DNA of 64,000 nucleotides from Paraburkholderia sp. (GTDB lineage: Bacteria > Pseudomonadota > Gammaproteobacteria > Burkholderiales > Burkholderiaceae), in the NCBI RefSeq assembly GCF_024281035.1, contig NZ_JAMXLH010000037.1, forward strand, positions 1 through 64,000, given 5' to 3'. The notes beneath the pieces are model-generated. The model had not been told where the DNA came from. It saw only the letters and a program-made list of their open reading frames with translations, and searched no databases. This document shows, one piece after another, positions 27,421-35,225 of this stretch. The translations under genes and the position numbers were made by a program. Numbering within the stretch: position 1 is the first letter of the stretch; each line of letters opens with the position of its first letter.

Positions 27421-27966
27421 TTACTTTCTCGTGTAATTAGCGATGTTTCCTTGCGCCGCCTGCGAGTTGTCGACCGGGATCGGCAATGGTGCGGGCGGGG
27501 CGATTTCATCCCACAGGGTGACGCTGCCGCCGCCGCGCATGAGCTGCGGCGTGGCCGCGACCATCACCATGCCGACCGCGCCGCCGCGCTGGTGCGCGAG
27601 CGTCTGGTCGTCCAGCGGGCTGCCGGCTACCACGGGGTCGTCGGCGGGCGGTGTCGAGTCTTCAGCGAGTGCGCCGGTGTCCGCGTGCGCGCTGTCCGTC
27701 GGCGGCGGGCTCGTGTCGAGCGCCGCCGGGATGAGCGCGGGCGCGGACAACGTATGGAGCGTTGCAGGAATGACATCGGCGGACGCGGCGGCGCGCACCT
27801 GGGTGGCGGGCGTACCGGCTGCGTCGTTCGCTGCGTTGTCCGGCGTCTGCGCGCGCACCGCCGGTGCAAGCCCGAGCAGCGCCGCCGCCGCGAAGGCAGT
27901 GAAGGCAGTAAGGGCTGCGGTGCCGCCGGTGACAGGGCGCCTGACGATGAGGTGGTTGAGTCGCAT
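27421..27966 (-). CDS. First gene of the amyloid operon: secreted protein with a C39-type double-glycine site
   Basis: A 181-residue protein with a long signal peptide (cleavage near residue 39, PAVRAQ). It has a Pro/Ala/Thr-rich spacer and then, at residues 118-129, LDDQTLAHQRGG: Leu at -12, Leu at -7, Gly at -2 and -1, the layout of a C39 (double-glycine) cleavage site. Cleavage would release a 52-residue fragment starting AVGMVMVAATPQL. A GAGGAG ribosome site precedes the ATG. It is the promoter-proximal gene, 27 bp after the sigma-54 promoter. I do not recognise a family for it. Confidence 0.65.
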   Translation of the reverse strand: MRLNHLIVRRPVTGGTAALTAFTAFAAAALLGLAPAVRAQTPDNAANDAAGTPATQVRAAASADVIPATLHTLSAPALIPAALDTSPPPTDSAHADTGALAEDSTPPADDPVVAGSPLDDQTLAHQRGGAVGMVMVAATPQLMRGGGSVTLWDEIAPPAPLPIPVDNSQAAQGNIANYTRK

Positions 27967-27992
27967 GGCGTATCTCCTCGTGCCGGAGATTT

Positions 27993-28008
27993 AGCGAAAC
28001 GTGTGCCA
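27993..28008 (-). promoter_or_regulatory. Sigma-54 (-24/-12) promoter of the amyloid operon
   Basis: Read on the minus strand it is TGGCACACGTTTCGCT, against the consensus TGGCACG-N4-TTGC(A/T). The -24 GG and -12 GC are at exactly the required spacing; mismatches are one base after the -24 block and one in TTGC. Predicted start of transcription is near 27982, leaving about 16 nt before the first ATG, with GAGGAG inside. Two sigma-54 activator genes bracket the cluster. Confidence 0.78.
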
Positions 28009-28081
28009 TGCGCCGCAATCCATTGATGTACTTCGGTGGGCGCTTTTCCCGCCGATTCTCGAATGGCGGATTTTCGCCAAA

Positions 28082-28101
28082 ACGTTTCAGCGCTGAAACG
28101 T
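28082..28101. promoter_or_regulatory. Perfect 20-bp palindrome, candidate activator site
   Basis: ACGTTTCAGCGCTGAAACGT is fully self-complementary and centred about 110 bp upstream of the predicted sigma-54 start site, the usual zone for enhancer-binding proteins with Fis-type helix-turn-helix domains. A further TGAAAC half-site follows at 28101-28106. Confidence 0.6.
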
Positions 28102-28123
28102 GAAACCCTTAAAACAGCGTGAA

Positions 28124-28141
28124 GTATTGCGTATGCAATAC
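28124..28141. promoter_or_regulatory. Second palindrome in the amyloid control region
   Basis: GTATTGC and GCAATAC are perfect 7-bp arms around GTAT, centred about 150 bp upstream of the predicted sigma-54 start. It differs in sequence from the 28082 palindrome, so the two may bind different proteins. Confidence 0.5.
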
Positions 28142-28511
28142 ATTCTGGAAGCGCAACATTAATGATGGTGTTATGTTGGAAACAACTGCTTTATTAATTT
28201 TCCTGGCGGCAATAAGCTGCGCCGGGCGCTGAAAACCTTTCCATCCGGCCCGTTTTGATTCGTCAGGCATAATTTCTAACCAGAAATGTTGCGCATAGAG
28301 TAAGCTTGATCAAAAGACTCTTGAGAAAATTAGAATAAGACCCCCTCGGGGGCAATGACACACACGCCGCGTCTCGGGGATTCATCGTCGCCCAAAGCAT
28401 GTTCGTTCGCTTCTAATCGAGGCAGAATGATCGGTGCTTTATGCTCCGTGTCTGGGCATTCAGGTGCGTGTCGTCATTTTCAAACAATATGTCGGCGAGA
28501 GGATCTGAATA
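28142..28511. other. Rest of the divergent control region between the amyloid operon and the second activator
   Basis: No gene is seen here. The stretch is clearly richer in A/T than its surroundings. It holds a GTTG-GAAA-CAAC inverted repeat near 28174, a possible sigma-70 promoter (TTGATC 28306-28311, TAGAAT 28331-28336, spacing 19), a CCCCC-TC-GGGGG hairpin near 28341-28352 and a weak sigma-54-like site at 28453-28467 with correctly spaced GG and GC. Any of the last three could start transcription of the activator at 28512. Confidence 0.5.
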
Positions 28512-29903
28512 ATGGAACCCGCAACGCGGCAACTGGTGTATGTATCACGCAGTCCAAGCGACGCGCTGAATGAGCGGTTCCACGAGCGCGGCTGGCAGGT
28601 GGAAGTGGTCGGCAACGCACGTGACGCGCGCCGGGTGCTGCGCGCCGGGTCGCCCGCGGGCGGCCTGCTGGACCTCTCCAGCCATTTCCATCTGGAGGAG
28701 ATCGGCTCGTTCGAGCCGTGCCTCACGTTGCCCAACGTCGGCTGGGTCGCCGCCACGACGACCGGCCAGCTCCAGGACGCCACGCTGCGCCGTCTCGTGC
28801 GCGATTACTGTTTCGACTACGTAACGGTCCCATGGAGCGGCGAGCGCATCGTCGATTCCGTCGGACACGCGTATGGCATGGTTTCGCTGGGCGAAGCGGC
28901 CTCGAACGACACGACGGGCGGCGCCGAAGGCGAGATGGTCGGCTCGTGCGAGGCGATGCTCGCGCTCTTTCGCTCCATCCGCAAGGTCGCCCTGACCGAC
29001 GCGCCGGTCTTCGTCTCGGGCGAGTCGGGCACCGGCAAGGAACTCACCGCAGTCGCCATTCACGAGCGTTCGTCGCGGCGCGGTGCGCCGTTCGTGCCGA
29101 TCAACTGCGGCGCGATTCCGCCGCATCTGCTGCAGTCGGAACTGTTCGGCTACGAGCGCGGCGCGTTCACGGGCGCGAACCAGCGCAAGATCGGGCGCGT
29201 CGAGGCGGCCCATGGCGGCACGCTTTTTCTCGATGAAATCGGCGACCTGCCGATGGAAAGCCAGGCGAGCCTGCTGCGCTTTCTCCAGGAGGGCAAGATC
29301 GAGCGCCTCGGCGGTCATCAGTCGATGCCGGTGGATGTGCGCATCATTTCGGCGACGCACGTCGACATGCGCGCCGCCATGGCCGAAGGGCGCTTCCGGC
29401 AGGATCTGTATCACCGCCTGTGCGTGCTGCAGATCGACGAGCCGCCGCTGCGCGCGCGCGGCAAGGACATCGAACTGCTCGCGCGGCACATGCTCGAGCG
29501 CTTCCGCAAGGACGGCAGCCGGCGTCTGCGCGGCTTCTCGCCCGACGCGATCGCGGCGCTCCACAACTACAGCTGGCCGGGCAACGTGCGCGAACTGATC
29601 AACCGCGTGCGGCGTGCAATCGTGATGTCGGAAGGGCGCTCGATCACCGCGCGCGATCTCGAACTGGGCGACTACGTCGAGGTGATGCCGGTGTCGCTCG
29701 CGCAGGCGCGCGAGTCCGCCGAACGCCAGGCGATCGAACTCGCGCTCCTGCGCCATCGCGGGCGCCTGGGCGACGCCGCGCACGAACTCGGCATCTCGCG
29801 CGTGACGCTGTACCGGCTGCTGTGCGCGCACGGCATGCGCCACATGGAAAGCGAGCCGCTCTCGCCGCATCCGGGCGGGATGGTTTCAGCGGTCAGCCTG
29901 TAA
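28512..29903 (+). CDS. Second sigma-54-dependent activator with VpsR-like N-domain
   Basis: A 463-residue enhancer-binding protein, a clear paralogue of the activator at 19919. N-domain: residues 1-125, starting [23 protein letters not shown]+ domain: Walker A GESGTGKE near residue 170, GAFTGA loop, Walker [13 protein letters not shown]-terminal Fis-type motif: [15 protein letters not shown]. It lacks the PAS-repeat extension. A GAGAGGA ribosome site lies 8 bp before the ATG. It is divergent from the amyloid operon and shares its control region, so it is the prime candidate for its main activator. Confidence 0.92.
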   Translation: MEPATRQLVYVSRSPSDALNERFHERGWQVEVVGNARDARRVLRAGSPAGGLLDLSSHFHLEEIGSFEPCLTLPNVGWVAATTTGQLQDATLRRLVRDYCFDYVTVPWSGERIVDSVGHAYGMVSLGEAASNDTTGGAEGEMVGSCEAMLALFRSIRKVALTDAPVFVSGESGTGKELTAVAIHERSSRRGAPFVPINCGAIPPHLLQSELFGYERGAFTGANQRKIGRVEAAHGGTLFLDEIGDLPMESQASLLRFLQEGKIERLGGHQSMPVDVRIISATHVDMRAAMAEGRFRQDLYHRLCVLQIDEPPLRARGKDIELLARHMLERFRKDGSRRLRGFSPDAIAALHNYSWPGNVRELINRVRRAIVMSEGRSITARDLELGDYVEVMPVSLAQARESAERQAIELALLRHRGRLGDAAHELGISRVTLYRLLCAHGMRHMESEPLSPHPGGMVSAVSL

Positions 29904-30017
29904 GTCCGGCTTGCACCGCGCCACGGGCGGCCCGTGTCTCGTCCCGGTGCGTCTCGTCTTCTGTGCGCGCCGCGTGCGCGTTCATGCGGCACCCGCTCGC
30001 CGGGGCGGTTTTCCTGA

Positions 30018-30041
30018 CCCTGGCGGCGCGCTTGCTAAAAT
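30018..30041 (+). promoter_or_regulatory. Extended -10 promoter of thyA
   Basis: TGCTAAAAT ends at 30041, an extended -10 (TGnTAAAAT) with no strong -35. It lies 53 bp before thyA and shows that thyA need not depend on the activator gene upstream. Confidence 0.6.
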
Positions 30042-30093
30042 CGGGGTTTATCGATCCGAACCGGGTGCTGCTCGCCCGCCGAAGGGACCCCGC

Positions 30094-31065
30094 ATGAAAC
30101 AGTATCTCGAGCTTGTCCGCTCGATTCTCGACACCGGCACCTGGCAGGAAAACCGCACCGGCATCCGCACGATCAGCCAGCCCGGCGCCATGCTGCGCTT
30201 CGATCTCCAGCAGGGCTTTCCCGCCGTGACGACGAAAAAGCTGGCGTTCAAGTCGGCGGTCGGCGAACTGATCGGCTTTTTGCGTGCGTCGAGCAGCGCG
30301 GCCGATTTTCGCGCGCTCGGCTGCAAGGTCTGGGACGCCAATGCCAACGACAACGCGCAGTGGCTCGCGAATCCGTATCGCGAGGGCACCGACGATCTCG
30401 GCGACGTCTACGGTGTGCAGTGGCGGCGCTGGCCGGCGTACAAGGTGCTCGATGCCGACGCGACGGCGCGTCTCGCCGACGCCGAAACGCGCGGCTACGC
30501 GCGCGTGGCGCAGTTCGTCGAGGACGGCCGCCCGAAGGTGCTGCTTTACAAGGCCATCGACCAGTTGCGCCAGTGCCTCGACACGATCGTGAACAACCCC
30601 GCCGACCGGCGCATTTTGTTTCATGGCTGGAATCCGGCGGTGCTCGAGGAAATCGCGCTGCCCGCGTGCCACCTGCTCTATCAGTTCCTGCCGAATCCAG
30701 TGAAGCGCGAGATCTCGCTGTGCCTGTATATCCGCAGCAACGACGTCGGGCTCGGCACACCGTTCAACCTGACCGAAGGTGCGGTGCTGCTGCACCTCGT
30801 CGGGCGCTTGACCGGCTATACGCCGCGCTGGTTCACGTACTTCATCGGCGACGCGCACATCTACGAAAACCAGCTCGACATGCTCAACGAGCAACTGCGC
30901 CGCGAGCCGTTCGAGAGCCCGCAGCTCGCGATTTCCGAGCGCGTGCCCGAGTATGCGAAGACGGGTGTCTACGCGCCCGAGTGGCTGGAGAAAGTCGAGC
31001 CCGCCGATTTCTCACTCGTCGGCTACCGGCATCACGAGCCGCTGACCGCGCCGATGGCGGTCTGA
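30094..31065 (+). CDS. thyA: Thymidylate synthase (long form)
   Basis: ThyA, 323 residues, makes dTMP from dUMP with methylenetetrahydrofolate. The catalytic loop is [10 protein letters not shown] with Cys192; [20 protein letters not shown] and [15 protein letters not shown] are the folate/dUMP sites. It is about 60 residues longer than the 264-residue E. coli enzyme, with insertions in the middle (around residues 85-165). The frame is open upstream, but [15 protein letters not shown] at 30094 is the conserved start. Confidence 0.96.
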   Translation: MKQYLELVRSILDTGTWQENRTGIRTISQPGAMLRFDLQQGFPAVTTKKLAFKSAVGELIGFLRASSSAADFRALGCKVWDANANDNAQWLANPYREGTDDLGDVYGVQWRRWPAYKVLDADATARLADAETRGYARVAQFVEDGRPKVLLYKAIDQLRQCLDTIVNNPADRRILFHGWNPAVLEEIALPACHLLYQFLPNPVKREISLCLYIRSNDVGLGTPFNLTEGAVLLHLVGRLTGYTPRWFTYFIGDAHIYENQLDMLNEQLRREPFESPQLAISERVPEYAKTGVYAPEWLEKVEPADFSLVGYRHHEPLTAPMAV

Positions 31066-31090
31066 TTCCTCGCTGCTTTTATCCCCGATA

Positions 31091-31126
31091 GAAAAACCGC
31101 AGTCCTGATGAGGGCTGCGGTTTTTT
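31091..31126 (+). terminator. Terminator after thyA
   Basis: AAACCGCAG-CCT arms pair with AGG-CTGCGGTTT, followed by six T residues, 26 bp after the thyA stop. Confidence 0.9.
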
Positions 31127-31140
31127 GTTGACGCTGCTGC

Positions 31141-31164
31141 ATGCCGCGATGCCGCGATGCCGCG
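31141..31164. repeat. 8-bp tandem repeat (ATGCCGCG x3)
   Basis: Three exact copies of ATGCCGCG lie between the thyA terminator and the convergent DUF6600 gene. Confidence 0.8.
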
Positions 31165-31183
31165 ATGCGTGCGGTGCAGGCGC

Positions 31184-33772
31184 TTAGCCGTGCGGATGAT
31201 CCTCGTGGCCGCGATTTGCGTTCGGATTCGGATGCGGCGCGGGGGCCGGAGCCGGAGCCGGGTGCGGCTGAGGTTGCGGCTGCGGGTGGAACTCAGCTCG
31301 CGGCTGAGGCTGAGGTTGCGGCTGCGGGTGGAACTCCGGGCGCGGCTGCGGTTGCGGCTGCGGACGGAACTCCGCGCGCGGCTGGGGTTGCGGCTGCGGT
31401 TGCGGGCGGAACTCCGCGCGCGGCTGGGGTTGAGGCTGCGGCTGCGGACGGAACTCGGCTCGCGGCTGGGGTTGAGGCTGCGGCTGCGGGTGGAACTCCG
31501 CTCGCTGCTGGGGTTGAGGCTGCGGTTGCGGGCGGAACTCCGCTCGCGGCTGGGGTTGAGGCTGCGGTTGCGGACGGAACTCCGCGCGCGGCTGCTGCTG
31601 CGGCTGCGACTGCGGTTGGAATGCCGCATGTTGCTCTGGCGACTGCGGACGAACCTCAGGGCGCGCTTGCTGCTGCGGCTGCGGCATGCGTTCGGGCGCG
31701 GCCTCGCGCATCTGGGGCTGCGGCTGGCCGCGGGACACGTCGCGCGGCTGCTGCATCGCGAATTGCGGCGAGCGGTTGTTCTCGCGCGCGGCGGGCTGGT
31801 CGCGCGTGGCCATCGGTGCATGCGGCTGCGTCCACATCGGCTGATGCGTTTGAACCGGCGCCGCATTCGGTGCGCGGCCCGGCTCGCGGGCGGGCGTGCC
31901 AGGCATACCGCCGGGCGCGGCCTCCATCGGCCGCCCCGCAAACTGCGGCGGGCGCGGCACGCCGTGGCCCTGCGCGGCGGGACCCGGAACGCGCGGATTC
32001 GCCATCGCAGGCACCATTCCCGCCTGGGCACGGTCCTGCGCGGGCGCACGCGCGGCGAAATCGGGCGCACGACCGGGCTGCGGCGCCACGCTGCCGGGCC
32101 GTCCGTTCCCGGCGATCACCGGCGAATGCGGCGGCACCACGCGCACGTTCTGCTGGCCCCATGTGCGCTGCGGTGCGCCGAACGGCGCATGCGCGGGCGC
32201 CGAAGCGCGCACCACTGGCGCGCCCGCGCCCGGCACCGTGCCGTGCTCGCGCGCGAAGCGTTGGGCGAGATTGTCGTGCAGGGCAGGCGGTGCTACAGGC
32301 GCGCGCGTCGCCACGACCTGACGCTGTGCGAGCGCACCCGGCGGACGATAGTCGGCGCGTCGCATATTGCCGCCGAAGCTGCCCGACACCGGTGCGATGC
32401 CCGGCGTGCCAGATGCGATGTGCGCGCCGCGCCATTGCCGCGGATCGACGCGCTGCGCGAAGCGCGCAACCGGCTGGCCGTGGACGAACGCCGTCGCGGG
32501 GACCGCCGTCACGGCGCCTGGCACGCGATAGTTCACGTACGTATTGTTCACGTACGAATTGCGGATGTTGATGTTGTTGACGACGGTCCGGTTCACCCGC
32601 TCGTAGTAGTGCGGGCTCCAGTCCTCCGAACGCGGGTGCCACGGCTCGCCCGGGCCGAGCGCGAACCACGCGACGCCTGCCGCCGCGATGCCGCCGCCGC
32701 TCAGCGCGACGCTCCAGTCGGGGCCGCCGTCTCCGCCGCCGACGAAGGCGACGAGCGCAGGTGCATAAACCGGCGGCTCGCTGTCGACCAGCGGACCCGG
32801 AACCCAGGCCCACTCATCGTCGATATTGGCCCAGCGTCCGTAGTGGTAGGGCGCAAAACCCCAGGGCGCGTCGTCGACCCACGTCCAGCCCCACGGCGCC
32901 TGCCAGACCCACTGGCCGTCGTGATACGGCGCCCAGCCCTCGGGCTGCGCGTTCGGCTCCCAGACTTCGCCGTATTGCGGGTCGTCGTGCCAGGTGCCGT
33001 TGGCGTCGAGGTCCTGATAGCCCGGCATGTCGCGCGAAACATAGCGCGCCGAGATCGAGCGGTCCTCCGCGGCGTCGCGCGCGCGCGCCCACTGATCGAA
33101 TGAATCAGGCGGCGGTGCGGGCTCGGCGGCCTCCTCCTGCAGGTCGGTTCCGGCGAAGCGGATCTGCTGACCCGCCGACATCGGCAACTGGCCGTTCTCG
33201 CCGTAGACCGTCGCGCTGCCGCTGCGCACCGTCACGGTCGTCGAACTGCCGTCCGGCGCCACGTCGACGCGATAGTCGCCGGGGCCGTTCACGCCGAGCG
33301 CGAGATTCGGCGTGTCGATTTCCCAGGAGGTGCCGCGGGGCAATTCGCGCACCCGCGTCGAGAGCGTGCCTTGCGCGACCTTCAACTGGGCTGTCGAGTC
33401 GTCGAGATTCAGGACGTCGACGCTCGTTTGTGCGCCGACGCGGACCGCCGTCGATCCGATGTGCAACTCCGAGCGCGCGTTTGCGTCGTCCCAGAGCTGG
33501 TCGCCGGTCGTGAGCGGCCGGTTGAGCTGGGCGTAGGACCAGTCGGTCGCGCCGGCCGGTTCGGTCGTGACGGGGCCTGCCATGTAATCGAGCCGCGCGA
33601 CGCGTCCTGGCGGATCGATGCTGGCGCTCTGGGCGGCCGGTGCGCCGCCCGGCGCGGACTGGGCGAACGTCGGCGCGGCAGCGAGATTAATCGCCGCCAG
33701 CGCGGCGCCGGCGATGAGCGTGAGGCCGGTGGTCCGGCGAAACTGGATGATCGTAGCGGTGCGGTGCTTCAC
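31184..33772 (-). CDS. Secreted FecR/DUF6600 protein with a Pro-Gln repeat tail
   Basis: About 862 residues. After a signal peptide (TLIAGAALAAINLAAAPTFA) comes a FecR-like domain (residues about 60-210, with GDQLWDDANARSELHIGSTA and VNGPGDYRVDVAPDGSSTTV). A DUF6600 region follows, rich in Trp/Tyr/Pro (EGWAPYHDGQWVWQAPWGW). The C-terminal 150 residues are tandem QPQPQPQPRAEFRP units. There is no membrane helix after the signal, unlike true FecR anti-sigma factors. I chose GTG 33772, which has GGAG 8 bp upstream; a GTG at 33790 is also open. Function unknown; envelope-associated by features. Confidence 0.82.
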   Translation of the reverse strand: MKHRTATIIQFRRTTGLTLIAGAALAAINLAAAPTFAQSAPGGAPAAQSASIDPPGRVARLDYMAGPVTTEPAGATDWSYAQLNRPLTTGDQLWDDANARSELHIGSTAVRVGAQTSVDVLNLDDSTAQLKVAQGTLSTRVRELPRGTSWEIDTPNLALGVNGPGDYRVDVAPDGSSTTVTVRSGSATVYGENGQLPMSAGQQIRFAGTDLQEEAAEPAPPPDSFDQWARARDAAEDRSISARYVSRDMPGYQDLDANGTWHDDPQYGEVWEPNAQPEGWAPYHDGQWVWQAPWGWTWVDDAPWGFAPYHYGRWANIDDEWAWVPGPLVDSEPPVYAPALVAFVGGGDGGPDWSVALSGGGIAAAGVAWFALGPGEPWHPRSEDWSPHYYERVNRTVVNNINIRNSYVNNTYVNYRVPGAVTAVPATAFVHGQPVARFAQRVDPRQWRGAHIASGTPGIAPVSGSFGGNMRRADYRPPGALAQRQVVATRAPVAPPALHDNLAQRFAREHGTVPGAGAPVVRASAPAHAPFGAPQRTWGQQNVRVVPPHSPVIAGNGRPGSVAPQPGRAPDFAARAPAQDRAQAGMVPAMANPRVPGPAAQGHGVPRPPQFAGRPMEAAPGGMPGTPAREPGRAPNAAPVQTHQPMWTQPHAPMATRDQPAARENNRSPQFAMQQPRDVSRGQPQPQMREAAPERMPQPQQQARPEVRPQSPEQHAAFQPQSQPQQQPRAEFRPQPQPQPQPRAEFRPQPQPQPQQRAEFHPQPQPQPQPRAEFRPQPQPQPQPRAEFRPQPQPQPQPRAEFRPQPQPQPRPEFHPQPQPQPQPRAEFHPQPQPQPHPAPAPAPAPHPNPNANRGHEDHPHG
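31250..31640 (-). repeat. 42-bp tandem repeats (14-residue QPQPQPQPRAEFRP units)
   Basis: About nine copies of a 42-bp unit encode RAEF(R/H)PQPQPQPQP in the tail of the DUF6600 protein. Copies differ by a few bases. The tract is expected to vary in length between strains. Confidence 0.9.
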
Positions 33773-33970
33773 GTTGTTTCTCCACAGCACGCCTTCTAGT
33801 TCAGCGTGTTCTGTCAGGAACTGTAGCGGCCCCGCTTGTTTCCATGCGCGCGGAATTGTAATGGGTCATCCTCGTTATGTAACAGAACGTGTGTCGCCCA
33901 TTGAGCGTGAAAGATTGCACGGAGAAACCGCCAGTTTTGCGGGCGAAAATGCGAAGCGCGCGGCCTATAC

Positions 33971-34010
33971 AACACCGCGCAACACCGCGCAACGCCGTGC
34001 GACATCGCGC
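33971..34010. repeat. Degenerate 10-bp tandem repeat (AACACCGCGC)
   Basis: Two exact and about two imperfect copies of AACACCGCGC lie in the 268-bp gap between the DUF6600 gene and the ArsR-type gene. Nothing else is recognised in that gap. Confidence 0.7.
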
Positions 34011-34040
34011 GACGAGGCTCAATCGCGCGATAGCACCGCG

Positions 34041-34754
34041 TCAGCTCGCGGTGAGCGCGTCGAATGCGCGCTGACCCTTCGGCGTGATGCGCAGCACGCG
34101 CGGCAGGCTCGCGCGTTCGACCCAGCCGCCCGCGATCCACGCGTCGAGAAGCGCCGCGCCCAGTGCGCCGCCAAGGTGCGGCCGCCGCTCGCTCCAGTCG
34201 AGGCAGGTGCACGCGAAACGGCGGCGTCGCGAGCGCAGCGCGCCGATGTCCACGCCCCAGTCGCGCAGGCGCGCGGCGCCGTCGGGTGTCGCGTCGATGG
34301 TCTCGCCTTCGCACACCAGCACGCCGTCGCCGACCAGCCGCTCGAACACTTGCACCGCGACTTCGCCCGCCATGTGGTCGTAGCAGGTGCGCGCGTGGCG
34401 CATTTCGAGCGGCACGGTGCGGGCGGGCTTCGTCGCGGGCAATGTCGCGGTGCTCGCCTGGGCGATATTCATCAGCGCTTCGATTGCCGCGGCGACATCG
34501 GGCGTCGCAATCCGGTAGTAACGGTGACGGCCGCGCACGTCGAGTGCGAGCAGGCCGCCGTCGGTGAGGCGCGCGAGGTGGGCGCTCGCAGCCGATGGCG
34601 AAAGTCCGGCGATCAGCGTGAGTTCGCCGGCCGGGCGGGCGCTGCCGTCCATCAGCGCCCACAGCATGGCGGCGCGGCCGGGATCGGCGAGCAGCGCGCC
34701 GATGCGCGAGAGGCCGGGAAAGTGGCGGGTATCGGCGGCGGGTGTGGCTGGCAT
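34041..34754 (-). CDS. ArsR-type winged-helix regulator
   Basis: A 237-residue regulator. Residues 10-90 are an ArsR-like winged helix (RIGALLADPGRAAMLWALMD, AGLSPSAASAHLARLTDGG). The C-terminal part has RHARTCYDHMAGEVAVQ, common in this long ArsR subgroup. No metal-binding Cys pair of ArsR is visible, so it need not sense metals. ATG 34754 has a GAGGAATC ribosome site. The target is not evident; the divergent neighbour is a 47-residue protein gene. Confidence 0.88.
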   Translation of the reverse strand: MPATPAADTRHFPGLSRIGALLADPGRAAMLWALMDGSARPAGELTLIAGLSPSAASAHLARLTDGGLLALDVRGRHRYYRIATPDVAAAIEALMNIAQASTATLPATKPARTVPLEMRHARTCYDHMAGEVAVQVFERLVGDGVLVCEGETIDATPDGAARLRDWGVDIGALRSRRRRFACTCLDWSERRPHLGGALGAALLDAWIAGGWVERASLPRVLRITPKGQRAFDALTAS

Positions 34755-34969
34755 GGCGATTCCTCGATAGTGGTCCGGCGGCGGCATGCGGGTGCTCGTG
34801 GGTGCCCGCTGGCGTGCGCGGGGGGGCGCGGGGGGGCGTGTAACGTCACTTTAGCCGCACGCAGCATTCGACGTTTCAGCGCAGCATGAAATATCGAATG
34901 CGGCGTTCGTGCAGGCCGTATGCTCACGGCGCTAGAATTCAAGTTCCTATCCCGACTTCACCCACTGTC

Positions 34970-35113
34970 ATGACGCGTCTTCTCGCCAGCGCGGCCGCGT
35001 GCTCGCTCGCGATTCTGTGCACGGCGTGCGCCGGCGGCCCTGTGGCGTCGAGCGACGCAAGCGGCATCACGATGTACGGCACGCTCGACGAAGGCATCGT
35101 CATCCGCCACTGA
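34970..35113 (+). CDS. Small exported protein (47 residues), porin-like ending
   Basis: MTRLLASAAACSLAILCTAC is a signal peptide, possibly lipoprotein type although the lipobox is weak. The rest is 27 residues ending in ITMYGTLDEGIVIRH. That ending resembles the first strand of Burkholderia trimeric porins (SVTLYGxLDxGI). There is no porin-like sequence after the stop, so this may be a genuine small protein or the remnant of one. No ribosome site is obvious. Confidence 0.5.
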   Translation: MTRLLASAAACSLAILCTACAGGPVASSDASGITMYGTLDEGIVIRH

Positions 35114-35225
35114 TCGCCGCGCTCGAGCACCGCGCTGGCTGGCAGGAATTGACGCAAAATTGACGAGACTGCCAACCGCATCGATGCGACGATGAGGGCA
35201 TCGTGTCCGACTCGATGTCTTCGCC

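Noticed and set aside
28453..28467. Sigma-54 promoter for the second activator
   Set aside because: GG and GC spacing is right but most other positions do not match; kept only as a note in the intergenic entry.
31250..31640. Regular repeats as a CRISPR array
   Set aside because: The units are contiguous 42-bp coding repeats in frame with a protein, with no spacers and no cas genes.
34818..34840. Two runs of seven G residues upstream of the ArsR-type gene as a phase-variable element
   Set aside because: Both runs are short and lie between genes with no promoter spacing that they would clearly change.
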